Origin: Nitrospirota bacterium
GTDB lineage: Bacteria; Nitrospirota; UBA9217
DNA: 7,003 nucleotides
Direction of reading: 5' to 3'
Assembly: GCA_013334545.1 (NCBI GenBank)
Contig: JAAXXJ010000153.1
Location: 1 to 7,003, forward strand
Shown one piece after another: positions 1 to 5,318 of the stretch (the stretch's first letter is position 1; every line of letters begins with the position of its first letter). A model generated the notes under the pieces. That model saw nothing but the letters and a program-made list of their open reading frames with translations. It was not told the DNA's origin and made no database searches. The position numbers were made by a program, and so were the translations under genes.

Positions 1-31
1 CCAAGACCGGGCTGCGAACGGCAAAACCTTC

Positions 32-58
32 ACCACAGAGGACACAGAGGTCACAGAG
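32..58. repeat. 9-bp periodic repeat tract (three CACAGAG-type units)
   Basis: Three consecutive 9-base units, accacagag, gacacagag and gtcacagag, are visible on the plus strand; all end in CACAGAG. Tracts of this 'accacagagg-acacagag' kind are scattered between genes in many bacterial genomes. It lies downstream of ftsX in non-coding DNA. I see no open frame with coding character here and no terminator hairpin. Its function is unknown. Confidence 0.6.
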
Positions 59-170
59 AAAAGCGAAATTCAAGTATAGATCCGCCTTTATCTGTGTCGC
101 CTAGAGGCGCCAACTTCTGGTCATCGGTGATTACCTAAATGTCCTTGCTACTTCTGCTTTTTTTCTTGAG

Positions 171-242
171 CCGCGTTCATCCGCTCTTATCTATCCGCGT
201 CCAATTAAGCCGTTTACTCTTTACCGTGTTCATCCGTGGTTG
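171..242. repeat. Degenerate repeat tract with GTTCATCCG / TATCCGCGTCC units
   Basis: On the plus strand the words GCGTTCATCCGC (173-184), CTATCCGCGTCC (191-202) and GTGTTCATCCGTGG (226-239) are variants of one another. On the minus strand they read as the familiar 'AACCACGGATGAACACGG' dispersed repeat. The tract fills most of the space directly after the ftsX stop codon. No canonical intrinsic terminator (GC hairpin plus T run on the minus strand) was found between 1 and 266, so where ftsEX transcription ends cannot be read from this sequence. Confidence 0.5.
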
Positions 243-266
243 CTCGAAGATTTTGCTCCTTCCCGC

Positions 267-1154
267 CTACTCAAGGAACTTGTTCACCGACACGAGGCCT
301 CCCGCGAAACCAAGCGCCCCGCCGCCCCCGATCATGTACGCGATCACCGGGGTCGGCAGGAAGCCCAGCCCGCCGGGGCCCGACAGGAACAGCACGATCT
401 CCCGGGGGAGGGCGTGGAACAGACCCGCCAGGATGCCCACCGCAAGGGAGGTCCCGAGGACCGCTACCAGCATGCCCTCCACAAGGAAGGGACCCATGAT
501 GAACCATCGCGTCGCGCCGATCCACTGCATCAGCTCGATCTCCTGGCCGCGGGAGTAAAGCGCAAGCCGCACGGAGTTGGATATGATGAAGACAACGGTG
601 ACGCCCAGCAGGACAGCCAGGGTGATCCCGCCGTAAGTCACGAGCTTGAGCAGCCGGTCCAGTACCTCGACGCCCTGCCGACCGTAGGAAACGTCCTCGA
701 CGCCGTAAAGCTTCCCGATCTTCTTCGTCAGGGCCTCCATCTTGGCAGCGTCGGCGTACTTGGCGTCGACGGTGATCTCGTAGGAGTCGGGCAGGGGATT
801 CTCACCCAGCCCCTCCATGAGCGCCTCCTGCCCCTTCAATTCCTTCTTGAGGATCGCCAGCGCACCTTCCTTCGAGAGGAAGACCGCCTTCTTCACCCCG
901 GGCTCCGCCTTGAGCCGCGTGAGGAGGTAATCCTGCTCCTGCGGCGTCAGGCCACCCTTCAAGAAGACCGAGACCTCGAGCCGCTCGCCCATGGCGCTGA
1001 CGGCGGACTGAAGGTTCAGGAACACGACGAGAAAGAACCCGACGATCAGCATGGCCATGCTGATCGTGCCCATGGCCAGCAGGTTCACCAGGCTGTTGGA
1101 CCTGAGCCCGTGGTACGCCTCGATGACATAATAGATCGGTCCGTAGCCTCTCAT
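267..1154 (-). CDS. ftsX: Cell-division ABC transporter permease FtsX
   Basis: 295 aa, the usual length for FtsX. With FtsE it forms an inner-membrane ABC complex of the divisome. In studied bacteria that complex activates septal peptidoglycan hydrolases from outside the membrane rather than transporting a solute. The layout is typical: a short cytoplasmic N-terminus, membrane helix 1 (about 24-46), a large extracytoplasmic domain (about 50-170) with the NPLPDSYEI motif (119-127), then helices at about 172-193, 220-246 and 268-290. The cytoplasmic stretch before helix 3 carries the family pattern EIELMQWIGAT (205-215). The ATG overlaps the ftsE stop in an ATGA, so the two are translationally coupled. 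The protein ends in a TAG at 267-269. No murein-hydrolase activator (EnvC-like M23 peptidase) gene follows within the 266 bases available. The assignment is secure from order, topology and motifs. Confidence 0.95.
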   Translation of the reverse strand: MRGYGPIYYVIEAYHGLRSNSLVNLLAMGTISMAMLIVGFFLVVFLNLQSAVSAMGERLEVSVFLKGGLTPQEQDYLLTRLKAEPGVKKAVFLSKEGALAILKKELKGQEALMEGLGENPLPDSYEITVDAKYADAAKMEALTKKIGKLYGVEDVSYGRQGVEVLDRLLKLVTYGGITLAVLLGVTVVFIISNSVRLALYSRGQEIELMQWIGATRWFIMGPFLVEGMLVAVLGTSLAVGILAGLFHALPREIVLFLSGPGGLGFLPTPVIAYMIGGGGALGFAGGLVSVNKFLE

Positions 1155-1858
1155 CGCATCGAAGGCTCCTGTTTTGGGGCGGTGGGGCTCAGCACTGGGT
1201 CCTTCGTGTCGCTCACGATCTTGCCGCGCTCCATGGCCACAATGCGGCGCTGCATCTTCTGCACCGTCTCCCAGTCGTGGGTGGCCACGAGCACCGTTGT
1301 CCCCTTCATATTGATGTCCTTGAAGAGCCGGAACACCTCCTGGCCGGCCTGGGGGTCCAGATTGCCCGTGGGCTCGTCTGCCAGCAGGATCTGGGGTTCG
1401 TTCACCAGCGCGCGGGCGATGGCAACGCGCTGCTGCTCGCCGCCCGAAAGCTTGAGCGGCGTCAGATGGTCCTTCTTGTCCATCCCCACCTTCTTGAGCG
1501 ACAGGAGGGCCCGTCGCTCGATGTCGCCGTAGGGCGTCCCGATGACCTTGAGGGCAAGCGCGATGTTCTGGAACACGGTCTTGTGCGGGAGCAGCTTGTA
1601 GTCCTGGAAAACGAATCCCATGTTGCGGCGGAGGTAGGGAATGCTGGCGGTGCTGAGCCGGAAGGTGTTCATGCCCTGGATGATGATCTGGCCCTCGTCG
1701 GCATGCTCTGCGCAGAAGAGGATCTTGAGGAGCGTGGTCTTGCCCGCGCCGCTGGGGCCGGTGACGAACACGAACTCGCCCTTGTCCACGCTGACGGTGA
1801 TCTCACGCAGGGCGGGGATGCCTTCGTAGTATTTGCTGACCCGGTAGAGATGGATCAT
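1151..1858 (-). CDS. ftsE: Cell-division ATP-binding protein FtsE
   Basis: 235 aa ABC ATPase, cytoplasmic partner of FtsX; ATP hydrolysis drives the FtsX conformational change at the division site. Visible motifs are Walker A GPSGAGKTT (34-42), Q-loop Gln85 in GFVFQ, the ABC signature LSGGE (137-141), Walker B ILLADEP (157-163) with catalytic Glu162, and the switch His194 in ATHD. The ATG at 1858 was chosen because the protein then begins MIHLYRVSKYY, the normal FtsE N-terminus. An in-frame TTG at 1897 would add 13 residues with no family support. No good Shine-Dalgarno precedes the ATG, which is odd. The C-terminus has a short tail (about 218-235) rich in Pro and polar residues. A 108-bp gap separates it from the transketolase gene upstream, so it may have its own promoter or be cotranscribed. 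Confidence 0.95.
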   Translation of the reverse strand: MIHLYRVSKYYEGIPALREITVSVDKGEFVFVTGPSGAGKTTLLKILFCAEHADEGQIIIQGMNTFRLSTASIPYLRRNMGFVFQDYKLLPHKTVFQNIALALKVIGTPYGDIERRALLSLKKVGMDKKDHLTPLKLSGGEQQRVAIARALVNEPQILLADEPTGNLDPQAGQEVFRLFKDINMKGTTVLVATHDWETVQKMQRRIVAMERGKIVSDTKDPVLSPTAPKQEPSMR

Positions 1859-1966
1859 AATGAAACAGGTTCGAATGCCGAATAGCGAAATCCTCAATGA
1901 TGTTCCGAATGATCCGTCCCCTTGGACCTCTGATCATCCGGGTCAATTTCGGACCTCAATTCGTGC
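1859..1966 (-). other. Intergenic gap between transketolase C-subunit gene and ftsE
   Basis: 108 bases without a credible gene. On the minus strand the words GAGGTCC and ATTCGG each occur twice, giving a loosely repetitive texture. I could not pick out a convincing -35/-10 pair, a terminator, or a ribosome-binding site for ftsE. Whether ftsEX is transcribed from upstream or from here is therefore undecided. Confidence 0.4.
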
Positions 1967-2923
1967 TCAGGATCTCCGCTCCTTTTTCTTGATCGCTTCC
2001 TTGACGCCCGCGCACAGATCGGTCGCCGAAAGCTTGTAGTGCGACATCAGCCCCTCGGATTCGCCGGAGGTGCCGAACTGGTCTTTGACACCGACACGCA
2101 CAAGGCTCGCCGGCGTGGCTTCCGCCAGGACCTCGGCTACGGCGCTGCCCAGGCCGCCGATGATGGAGTGCTCTTCCGCGGTGACAATAGCGCCGCAGCG
2201 CTTCGCAGCGGCCTTGACCGCTCCCTCGTCCAGCGGCTTGATGGTGGACATATTGACGACGCCCGCGTCGATGCCTTCGGCCAGGAGTGCCTCCCGCGCC
2301 TTCAGCGCCTCGGCGACCATGATACCCGTCGCGATGATCGCCGCGTCCCTGCCCTCATGGAAGACGTGGGCCTTCCCGATCCGGAACTGATAGTCCGGCC
2401 CGAAGAGGACCGGCACCTTGTTCCTGCCGGTACGTACATAGCAGGGCCCCTTGTGCTCGGCCACGGCCTCGATGGCAAGCGTCGTTTCCACACCGTCGGC
2501 CGGGACGATGACCGTCATGTGCGGCAGAACCCGCATCACCGCGATGTCCTCGAGGGACTGGTGGGACCCGCCATCCTCGCCCACGGTGACGCCGGCGTGG
2601 CTGGCAACGATCTTCACGCTCAGGTTCGGATAGCAGATGGACTGCCGGATCTGCTCCCAGGCCCTGCCCGTGGCGAAGACCGCGAAGGTGCTCGCGAAGG
2701 GCAGTTTCCCGCCGATGGCAAGCCCTGCCGCAGTGCCCATCATGTCCTGTTCGGCTATGCCGATGTTGAAGAACCGTTCGGGGAAGGCCTTGGCGAACTT
2801 GGAGGTCTTCGTGGAGCCAGAAAGGTCCGCGTCCAGCACCACCACGTCGTTCCGCTTCTTCCCAAGGGCAACCAGCGCGTCCCCGTACGCGTCTCTCGTC
2901 GCTATCTTCTGGCCTTGTGTCAC
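1967..2923 (-). CDS. Transketolase, C-terminal subunit (split enzyme)
   Basis: 318 aa, covering the pyrimidine-binding and C-terminal domains of transketolase. The partner N-terminal half is encoded just upstream. Together they transfer two-carbon ketol units between sugar phosphates (pentose-phosphate pathway) using thiamine diphosphate. Key signs are DADLSGST (31-38), GIAEQDM (55-61) with the thiamine-activating Glu58, the SHAGVTVGEDGGSHQ loop (107-121), and a C-terminal domain with TIKPLDE (227-233) and EEHSIIGGLGS (250-260). The GTG at 2923 is preferred because AGGGGG lies 4 bases before it and the protein then starts at the conserved region. An in-frame TTG at 2944 lacks a ribosome-binding site. 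Two-subunit transketolases occur in archaea, many Firmicutes and several deep bacterial lineages. 1-deoxyxylulose-5-phosphate synthase is related, but that is a single fused chain. Confidence 0.93.
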   Translation of the reverse strand: MTQGQKIATRDAYGDALVALGKKRNDVVVLDADLSGSTKTSKFAKAFPERFFNIGIAEQDMMGTAAGLAIGGKLPFASTFAVFATGRAWEQIRQSICYPNLSVKIVASHAGVTVGEDGGSHQSLEDIAVMRVLPHMTVIVPADGVETTLAIEAVAEHKGPCYVRTGRNKVPVLFGPDYQFRIGKAHVFHEGRDAAIIATGIMVAEALKAREALLAEGIDAGVVNMSTIKPLDEGAVKAAAKRCGAIVTAEEHSIIGGLGSAVAEVLAEATPASLVRVGVKDQFGTSGESEGLMSHYKLSATDLCAGVKEAIKKKERRS

Positions 2924-2927
2924 GGTA

Positions 2928-2933
2928 CCCCCT
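2928..2933 (-). promoter_or_regulatory. Ribosome-binding site that decides the GTG start of transketolase C
   Basis: AGGGGG on the minus strand ends 4 bases before the GTG at 2923. The alternative TTG at 2944 has only AT-rich repeat sequence in front of it. This supports the GTG start. Confidence 0.6.
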
Positions 2934-2945
2934 GCGGATTGCAAA

Positions 2946-2973
2946 ATTTGAGATTTCAGATTTGAAATTCGCT
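2946..2973. repeat. Heptamer repeat in the gap between transketolase subunit genes
   Basis: Three 7-base units, ATTTGAG, ATTTCAG and ATTTGAA, plus a degenerate fourth, ATTCGCT, stand head to tail on the plus strand. The surrounding genes are GC-rich, so this AT-rich run stands out. It occupies most of the 55-bp gap between the two subunit genes, after the TAG at 2979 and before the ribosome-binding site of the next gene. Similar heptamer tracts are scattered in several bacterial genomes. No function can be read from it. Confidence 0.6.
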
Positions 2974-2978
2974 GTATG

Positions 2979-3815
2979 CTAACAGACAGCGATGTCCAGC
3001 TCCTTCAAGGCTATCTCGAGCTCTTCCTTCGACGGTGTGGTGCCGTGGAACTCGACCTTGCCTTCGAACACCTTCGAGCCCTTGCCCTTCACCGTGCGGC
3101 AGACGATGGCTGTGGGCTTGCCCTTCACCGTCTCGGCCTTGTCGAGGGCGGCTACGATCTGGGCCATGTCATGGCCGTCAATGTCCTGAACGTCCCAGCC
3201 GAAGGCCCGCCACTTGTCGGCGATGGGCTCCACGCCCATGACCTTGGCCACAGGCCCGTCGATCTGGAGCCCGTTGTTGTCCACGAGGATGCAGAGGTTG
3301 TCGAGCTTGTAGTGGGCCCCGGTCATGGCCGCTTCCCAGATCTGGCCTTCCTGCAGTTCACCGTCGCCCAGAACCGCGTACACCCGGTTCGTCGCCTTGT
3401 CCAGCTTGTGGGCGAGCGCGATGCCGCAGGCAACCGACAGTCCCTGGCCCAGGGAGCCCGTGGAGATCTCAACGCCCGGCAGATACTTGCTGTCCGGATG
3501 GCCCTGGAGCCGCGACCCCAGCTTGCGGAGCGTGCAGAGCTCGGCGGTCTCGATGAAGCCTGCGTGCGCCAGGGTGGCATACAGCACCGGCGCGGCATGC
3601 CCCTTGGAAAGGATGAAATAGTCGCGCCCCTTCCAATCCGGCTTCTTGGGATCGTACTTCATCTTGTAAAAATAGAGCGCGGTCATGATGTCCGTGGCCG
3701 ACAGGCTCCCGCCGGTGTGGCCCGAGCCGCACCCGTGCAGGGTCTTCAGGATGTCGATGCGCATCCTGCGCGCGCGGTCCTTCAGGGCCTGCATCTGTGC
3801 CTCATTCACTGCCAT
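2979..3815 (-). CDS. Transketolase, N-terminal subunit (split enzyme)
   Basis: 278 aa thiamine-diphosphate-binding half of transketolase, cytoplasmic. It acts with the C-terminal subunit encoded 55 bp downstream to make the active enzyme of the non-oxidative pentose-phosphate pathway. Visible are SGHTGGSLS (31-39), SKGHAAP (70-76), TGSLGQGLS (119-127), and the diphosphate and Mg-binding motif, which starts at GDGE (150-153) and ends at DNN (179-181). The substrate-side HGTTPS lies near the end (257-262). These are the standard N-terminal transketolase landmarks in the right order. The ATG at 3815 is preceded by GGGAGG with 8-base spacing, a strong start. An upstream gap of 111 bases separates it from the small uncharacterised gene. 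The protein stops after the first domain, which confirms the split form rather than a truncation, because the second half follows intact. Confidence 0.94.
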   Translation of the reverse strand: MAVNEAQMQALKDRARRMRIDILKTLHGCGSGHTGGSLSATDIMTALYFYKMKYDPKKPDWKGRDYFILSKGHAAPVLYATLAHAGFIETAELCTLRKLGSRLQGHPDSKYLPGVEISTGSLGQGLSVACGIALAHKLDKATNRVYAVLGDGELQEGQIWEAAMTGAHYKLDNLCILVDNNGLQIDGPVAKVMGVEPIADKWRAFGWDVQDIDGHDMAQIVAALDKAETVKGKPTAIVCRTVKGKGSKVFEGKVEFHGTTPSKEELEIALKELDIAVC

Positions 3816-3926
3816 GGATCGAACCTCCCGGAGAATGATGTTCCAAAAATTACGCGAGACGAAGATCAGATTGTGTTCGAATTGCTTCGTGACTAGCTGG
3901 TGGGTCGGTAGTTCTGACTCCTGCTA
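3816..3926 (-). other. Gap upstream of the transketolase genes
   Basis: 111 bases. Apart from the ribosome-binding site at 3824-3829 it holds a 6-base inverted pair on the minus strand, ACGAAG and CTTCGT, about 20 bases apart. The second arm is followed within ten bases by an AT-rich run. It lacks the compact stem and T tract of a terminator. No clear promoter was recognised, so cotranscription with the upstream small gene is possible. Confidence 0.35.
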
Positions 3927-4352
3927 CTATTTCTTCGCCTTGTCTTCCTGCTCGAGGAACTCAAGGATGATATCGTCGAGGCTCTTCTCTTTGATCTCCT
4001 CCGGCCTGGAGGGGGGAGGCGGGGCCTTCTTGGCTTCCTGTGCAGTCGCCGGCGCCGCTTTCGCCGGCGCGGCGGGCGCTTCCGCTGGCGGGGCATTGAC
4101 GTTCGTCTCGAGCTTGCCCTGCATCAGGTCGCGGATCATCTGCTTGTGCTGCTCCATCATGAGCTCGCGCACCACATCGTCGAGGCAGTCGGCCCGCAGG
4201 ATGTCTGCATAGCTCGTCTGTCTCCGGGCAAGGATGGCCCCCTGACGGTACATCAGCGAGGTAATGAAGGGATTGTTATGCCCCCCGTCCTCGGTCTGGC
4301 AGTGGTAGACCTGCCCCTGGAACTTGAAGTCCGTGTTATGACCCGTCAGCAT
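3927..4352 (-). CDS. Conserved uncharacterised protein with Ala/Pro linker and acidic C-terminal helix
   Basis: 141 aa with no signal peptide or membrane segment, so probably cytoplasmic. The N-terminal part (1-80) has the pattern GHNTDFKFQGQVYHCQTED (4-22), LMYRQGAILARRQTSYAD (33-50) and ELMMEQHKQMIRDL (63-76). This resembles an unnamed family I recall from Deltaproteobacteria and Myxococcota, typified by a 'HVQTED' motif and 'MxEQHKxM'. A low-complexity Ala/Pro linker follows (about 87-117), then a charged end with SLDDIILEFLEQEDK (124-138). That end resembles the internal CLDDVVRELMMEQHK (56-70), hinting at a repeated helical motif. The ATG at 4352 starts at the conserved block. Upstream in-frame codons run into the promoter and the antisense of the tRNA. 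There is no Shine-Dalgarno; see the promoter entry. Function is unknown. A role linked to transketolase or FtsEX downstream is only positional inference. Confidence 0.85.
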   Translation of the reverse strand: MLTGHNTDFKFQGQVYHCQTEDGGHNNPFITSLMYRQGAILARRQTSYADILRADCLDDVVRELMMEQHKQMIRDLMQGKLETNVNAPPAEAPAAPAKAAPATAQEAKKAPPPPSRPEEIKEKSLDDIILEFLEQEDKAKK

Positions 4353-4361
4353 AATCGTGAT

Positions 4362-4390
4362 ATTATACTGGTACACCCTTGAAGTTGCAA
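4362..4390 (-). promoter_or_regulatory. Sigma-70-type promoter of the uncharacterised gene, near-leaderless
   Basis: On the minus strand TTGCAA (4390-4385) and a perfect TATAAT (4367-4362) are separated by 17 bases. Transcription should begin about 7 bases past the -10, near 4355, only about three bases before the ATG at 4352. The mRNA would have almost no 5' leader, which agrees with the lack of a ribosome-binding site. Its -35 lies 10 bases from the -35 of the divergent tRNA promoter. Confidence 0.7.
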
Positions 4391-4400
4391 GCCTTTTCCC

Positions 4401-4429
4401 TTGACAGGGACTGCCAGTGATGTTACTTT
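4401..4429 (+). promoter_or_regulatory. Promoter of tRNA-Leu
   Basis: A consensus TTGACA (4401-4406) stands 17 bases before TACTTT (4424-4429), which has a TGT extension (4421-4423) as in extended -10 promoters. The predicted start near 4436 is within two or three bases of the tRNA 5' end at 4438. It diverges from the promoter of the protein gene on the minus strand. Confidence 0.7.
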
Positions 4430-4437
4430 GTGGCCGT

Positions 4438-4524
4438 GCCGGCGTGGTGAAACTGGTAGACGCAGAGGACTCAAAATCCTCCGGGGGCAACTCCATGTCG
4501 GTTCGATTCCGACCGCCGGCACCA
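4438..4524 (+). tRNA. tRNA-Leu (anticodon CAA)
   Basis: All parts of a class II tRNA can be drawn. The acceptor stem is GCCGGCG (4438-4444) with CGCCGGC (4514-4520), seven perfect pairs. The anticodon stem is GAGGA/TCCTC (4465-4469, 4477-4481) around the loop CTCAAAA with anticodon CAA (4472-4474), reading UUG. The variable region is long (4482-4496), typical of leucine tRNAs. The T arm is GTCGG-TTCGATT-CCGAC (4497-4513), the discriminator is A4521, and CCA is encoded (4522-4524). It is the only plus-strand gene and has its own promoter and terminator. Confidence 0.97.
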
Positions 4525-4533
4525 ATTTATTAT

Positions 4534-4569
4534 AAAGATCGGTTTGCTTACCGATCTTTTTTCTTTTTT
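4534..4569 (+). terminator. Intrinsic terminator after tRNA-Leu
   Basis: A 10-bp perfect stem, AAAGATCGGT (4534-4543) with ACCGATCTTT (4550-4559), encloses a 6-base loop. It is followed by a T-rich run broken only by one C (4560-4569). It begins ten bases after the CCA end of the tRNA. The A-rich 5' side gives it some terminator character on the minus strand too. Confidence 0.9.
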
Positions 4570-4572
4570 CAA

Positions 4573-4586
4573 GGTCGGAATCGAAC
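4573..4586 (-). repeat. Inverted 14-bp copy of the tRNA-Leu T-arm
   Basis: The 14 bases here are the exact reverse complement of 4501-4514, which is the T-loop, the 3' side of the T-stem and the first acceptor base of the tRNA. The two copies flank the terminator as an inverted repeat. No other tRNA parts (acceptor or anticodon stem) are recognisable next to this copy, so it is a fragment and not a second tRNA gene. Confidence 0.75.
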
Positions 4587-4595
4587 ACGGGGGCC

Positions 4596-4685
4596 GGGGG
4601 GCTCCCCCGATGCAGCGGGGGAGTTCACGAGGGGGCTTGGCTTGGCCCTTCTCTCACCCGGATCCTCTCCCGGGAAGGGAGAGGG
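4596..4685. repeat. Two GC-rich hairpins, including a CCTCTCCC/GGGAGAGG dispersed repeat
   Basis: The first hairpin is CTCCCCCG (4602-4609) with CGGGGGAG (4616-4623), loop of six. An alternative pairing uses the G run at 4596-4600. The second is CCTCTCCC (4664-4671) with GGGAGAGG (4677-4684), loop GGGAA, preceded by CTCTCACCC (4651-4659). The CTCTCACCC...CCTCTCCC...GGGAGAGG layout is a dispersed intergenic element seen in many GC-rich bacteria. Neither hairpin is followed by a T run, so they are not typical intrinsic terminators. Confidence 0.6.
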
Positions 4686-4839
4686 ACTAGCGGGAAAGGA
4701 TGGGTTTATTGCAGAAAAGAGCGCGGAAAAAATTCAGTCTCCACGCACCAATTTATCTTCAATGGTTTCCGACCGTACTTCCTTCGCCTCTTCTTCTTTA
4801 ACCTATCCGACATCGTGGGGGAGCGGGCTCACTCCATGT
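4686..4839. other. Non-coding DNA downstream of mscL
   Basis: No credible gene in either strand. The stretch holds a 12-base exact direct copy of the tRNA-Leu 3' junction, GCACCAATTTAT at 4745-4756 (original 4519-4530), and TTCCGACCG at 4767-4775, matching 4507-4515. No convincing terminator for mscL was found on the minus strand. Confidence 0.5.
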
Positions 4840-5280
4840 CTATTTGATCTCCGAAGTACAGTGGCCGCAGCGCGTTGCCTTGAGGGGGATGGTGGAAAGA
4901 CAGTAGGGGCACTCTTTGGTCGCGGGCGCCGCGGGTGCCGCTGCCGCCTGCTGGAGACGGAGCCTGTTCGCCAGGTTCACGACGAGGAAAATGACGAAGG
5001 ATACGATGAGAAAGTCTATCACCGTGTTGATGAACAGGCCGTACTTGATGATGGGCGCGCCGGCCTTCTGTGCCTCAGTGAGCGAAGCGTAGGTGTTCGC
5101 CGAGAGGTTGATGTACAGACTGCTGAAATCCACCTTGCCCACCGCGAGCCCGATGGGAGGCATGAGCACGTCGTTCACGAGCGAGCTCACGATCTTCCCG
5201 AAGACCCCGCCGATGATGACCGCAACTGCCAGGTCGAGCACGTTTCCCCGCATGACGAATGTCTTAAATTCCTTAAGCAT
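4840..5280 (-). CDS. mscL: Large-conductance mechanosensitive channel MscL with C-terminal zinc ribbon
   Basis: 146 aa inner-membrane channel that opens under membrane tension to release solutes during osmotic downshock. The N-terminus MLKEFKTFVMRGNVLDLAVA is classic MscL (amphipathic helix then pore-lining helix 1, about 15-45, with GNVLDLAVAVIIGGVFGKIV). A periplasmic loop (about 48-78) and helix 2 (about 79-103, GLFINTVIDFLIVSFVIFLV) follow. After an Ala/Pro linker (111-120) the tail is a short zinc ribbon, CPYC (124-127) and CGHC (138-141), in place of the plain charged helix of the E. coli protein. The ATG at 5280 has AAAGGAG at 7-base spacing. I recall this ribbon in some MscL homologues from related phyla; its role is not known to me. 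Confidence 0.95.
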   Translation of the reverse strand: MLKEFKTFVMRGNVLDLAVAVIIGGVFGKIVSSLVNDVLMPPIGLAVGKVDFSSLYINLSANTYASLTEAQKAGAPIIKYGLFINTVIDFLIVSFVIFLVVNLANRLRLQQAAAAPAAPATKECPYCLSTIPLKATRCGHCTSEIK

Positions 5281-5318
5281 GACAATTCTCCTTTCCTGTT
5301 ATTGAACTATCGGATCGT

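Noticed and set aside
32..242. CRISPR array
   Set aside because: The repeat units are 9 bases or irregular, with no constant 25-40-base repeats separated by unique spacers.
240..1532. Long plus-strand open frame of 430 residues
   Set aside because: It runs antisense to ftsX and ftsE, which have full family motifs. It is a product of high GC content, with a composition rich in His, Asp and Arg and no recognisable domain.
2039..2965. Plus-strand open frames opposite the transketolase genes (also 2976-3896)
   Set aside because: They are antisense shadows of two clear enzymes, with no ribosome-binding site or motif of their own.
3840..3895. Terminator or riboswitch before transketolase
   Set aside because: Only a 6-base pair of arms with a 20-base loop is present, with no T run and no conserved aptamer sequence such as the thiamine-pyrophosphate box that I could identify.
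4353..4496. N-terminal extension of the uncharacterised protein (48 extra residues)
   Set aside because: The extension would be encoded by the promoter region and the antisense of the tRNA gene; the conserved block begins at the ATG at 4352.
4346..4588. Minus-strand frame of 80 residues containing VGIEPTWSCPRRILSPLRL
   Set aside because: It is the antisense translation of tRNA-Leu and its terminator. This peptide is a well-known false protein in databases.
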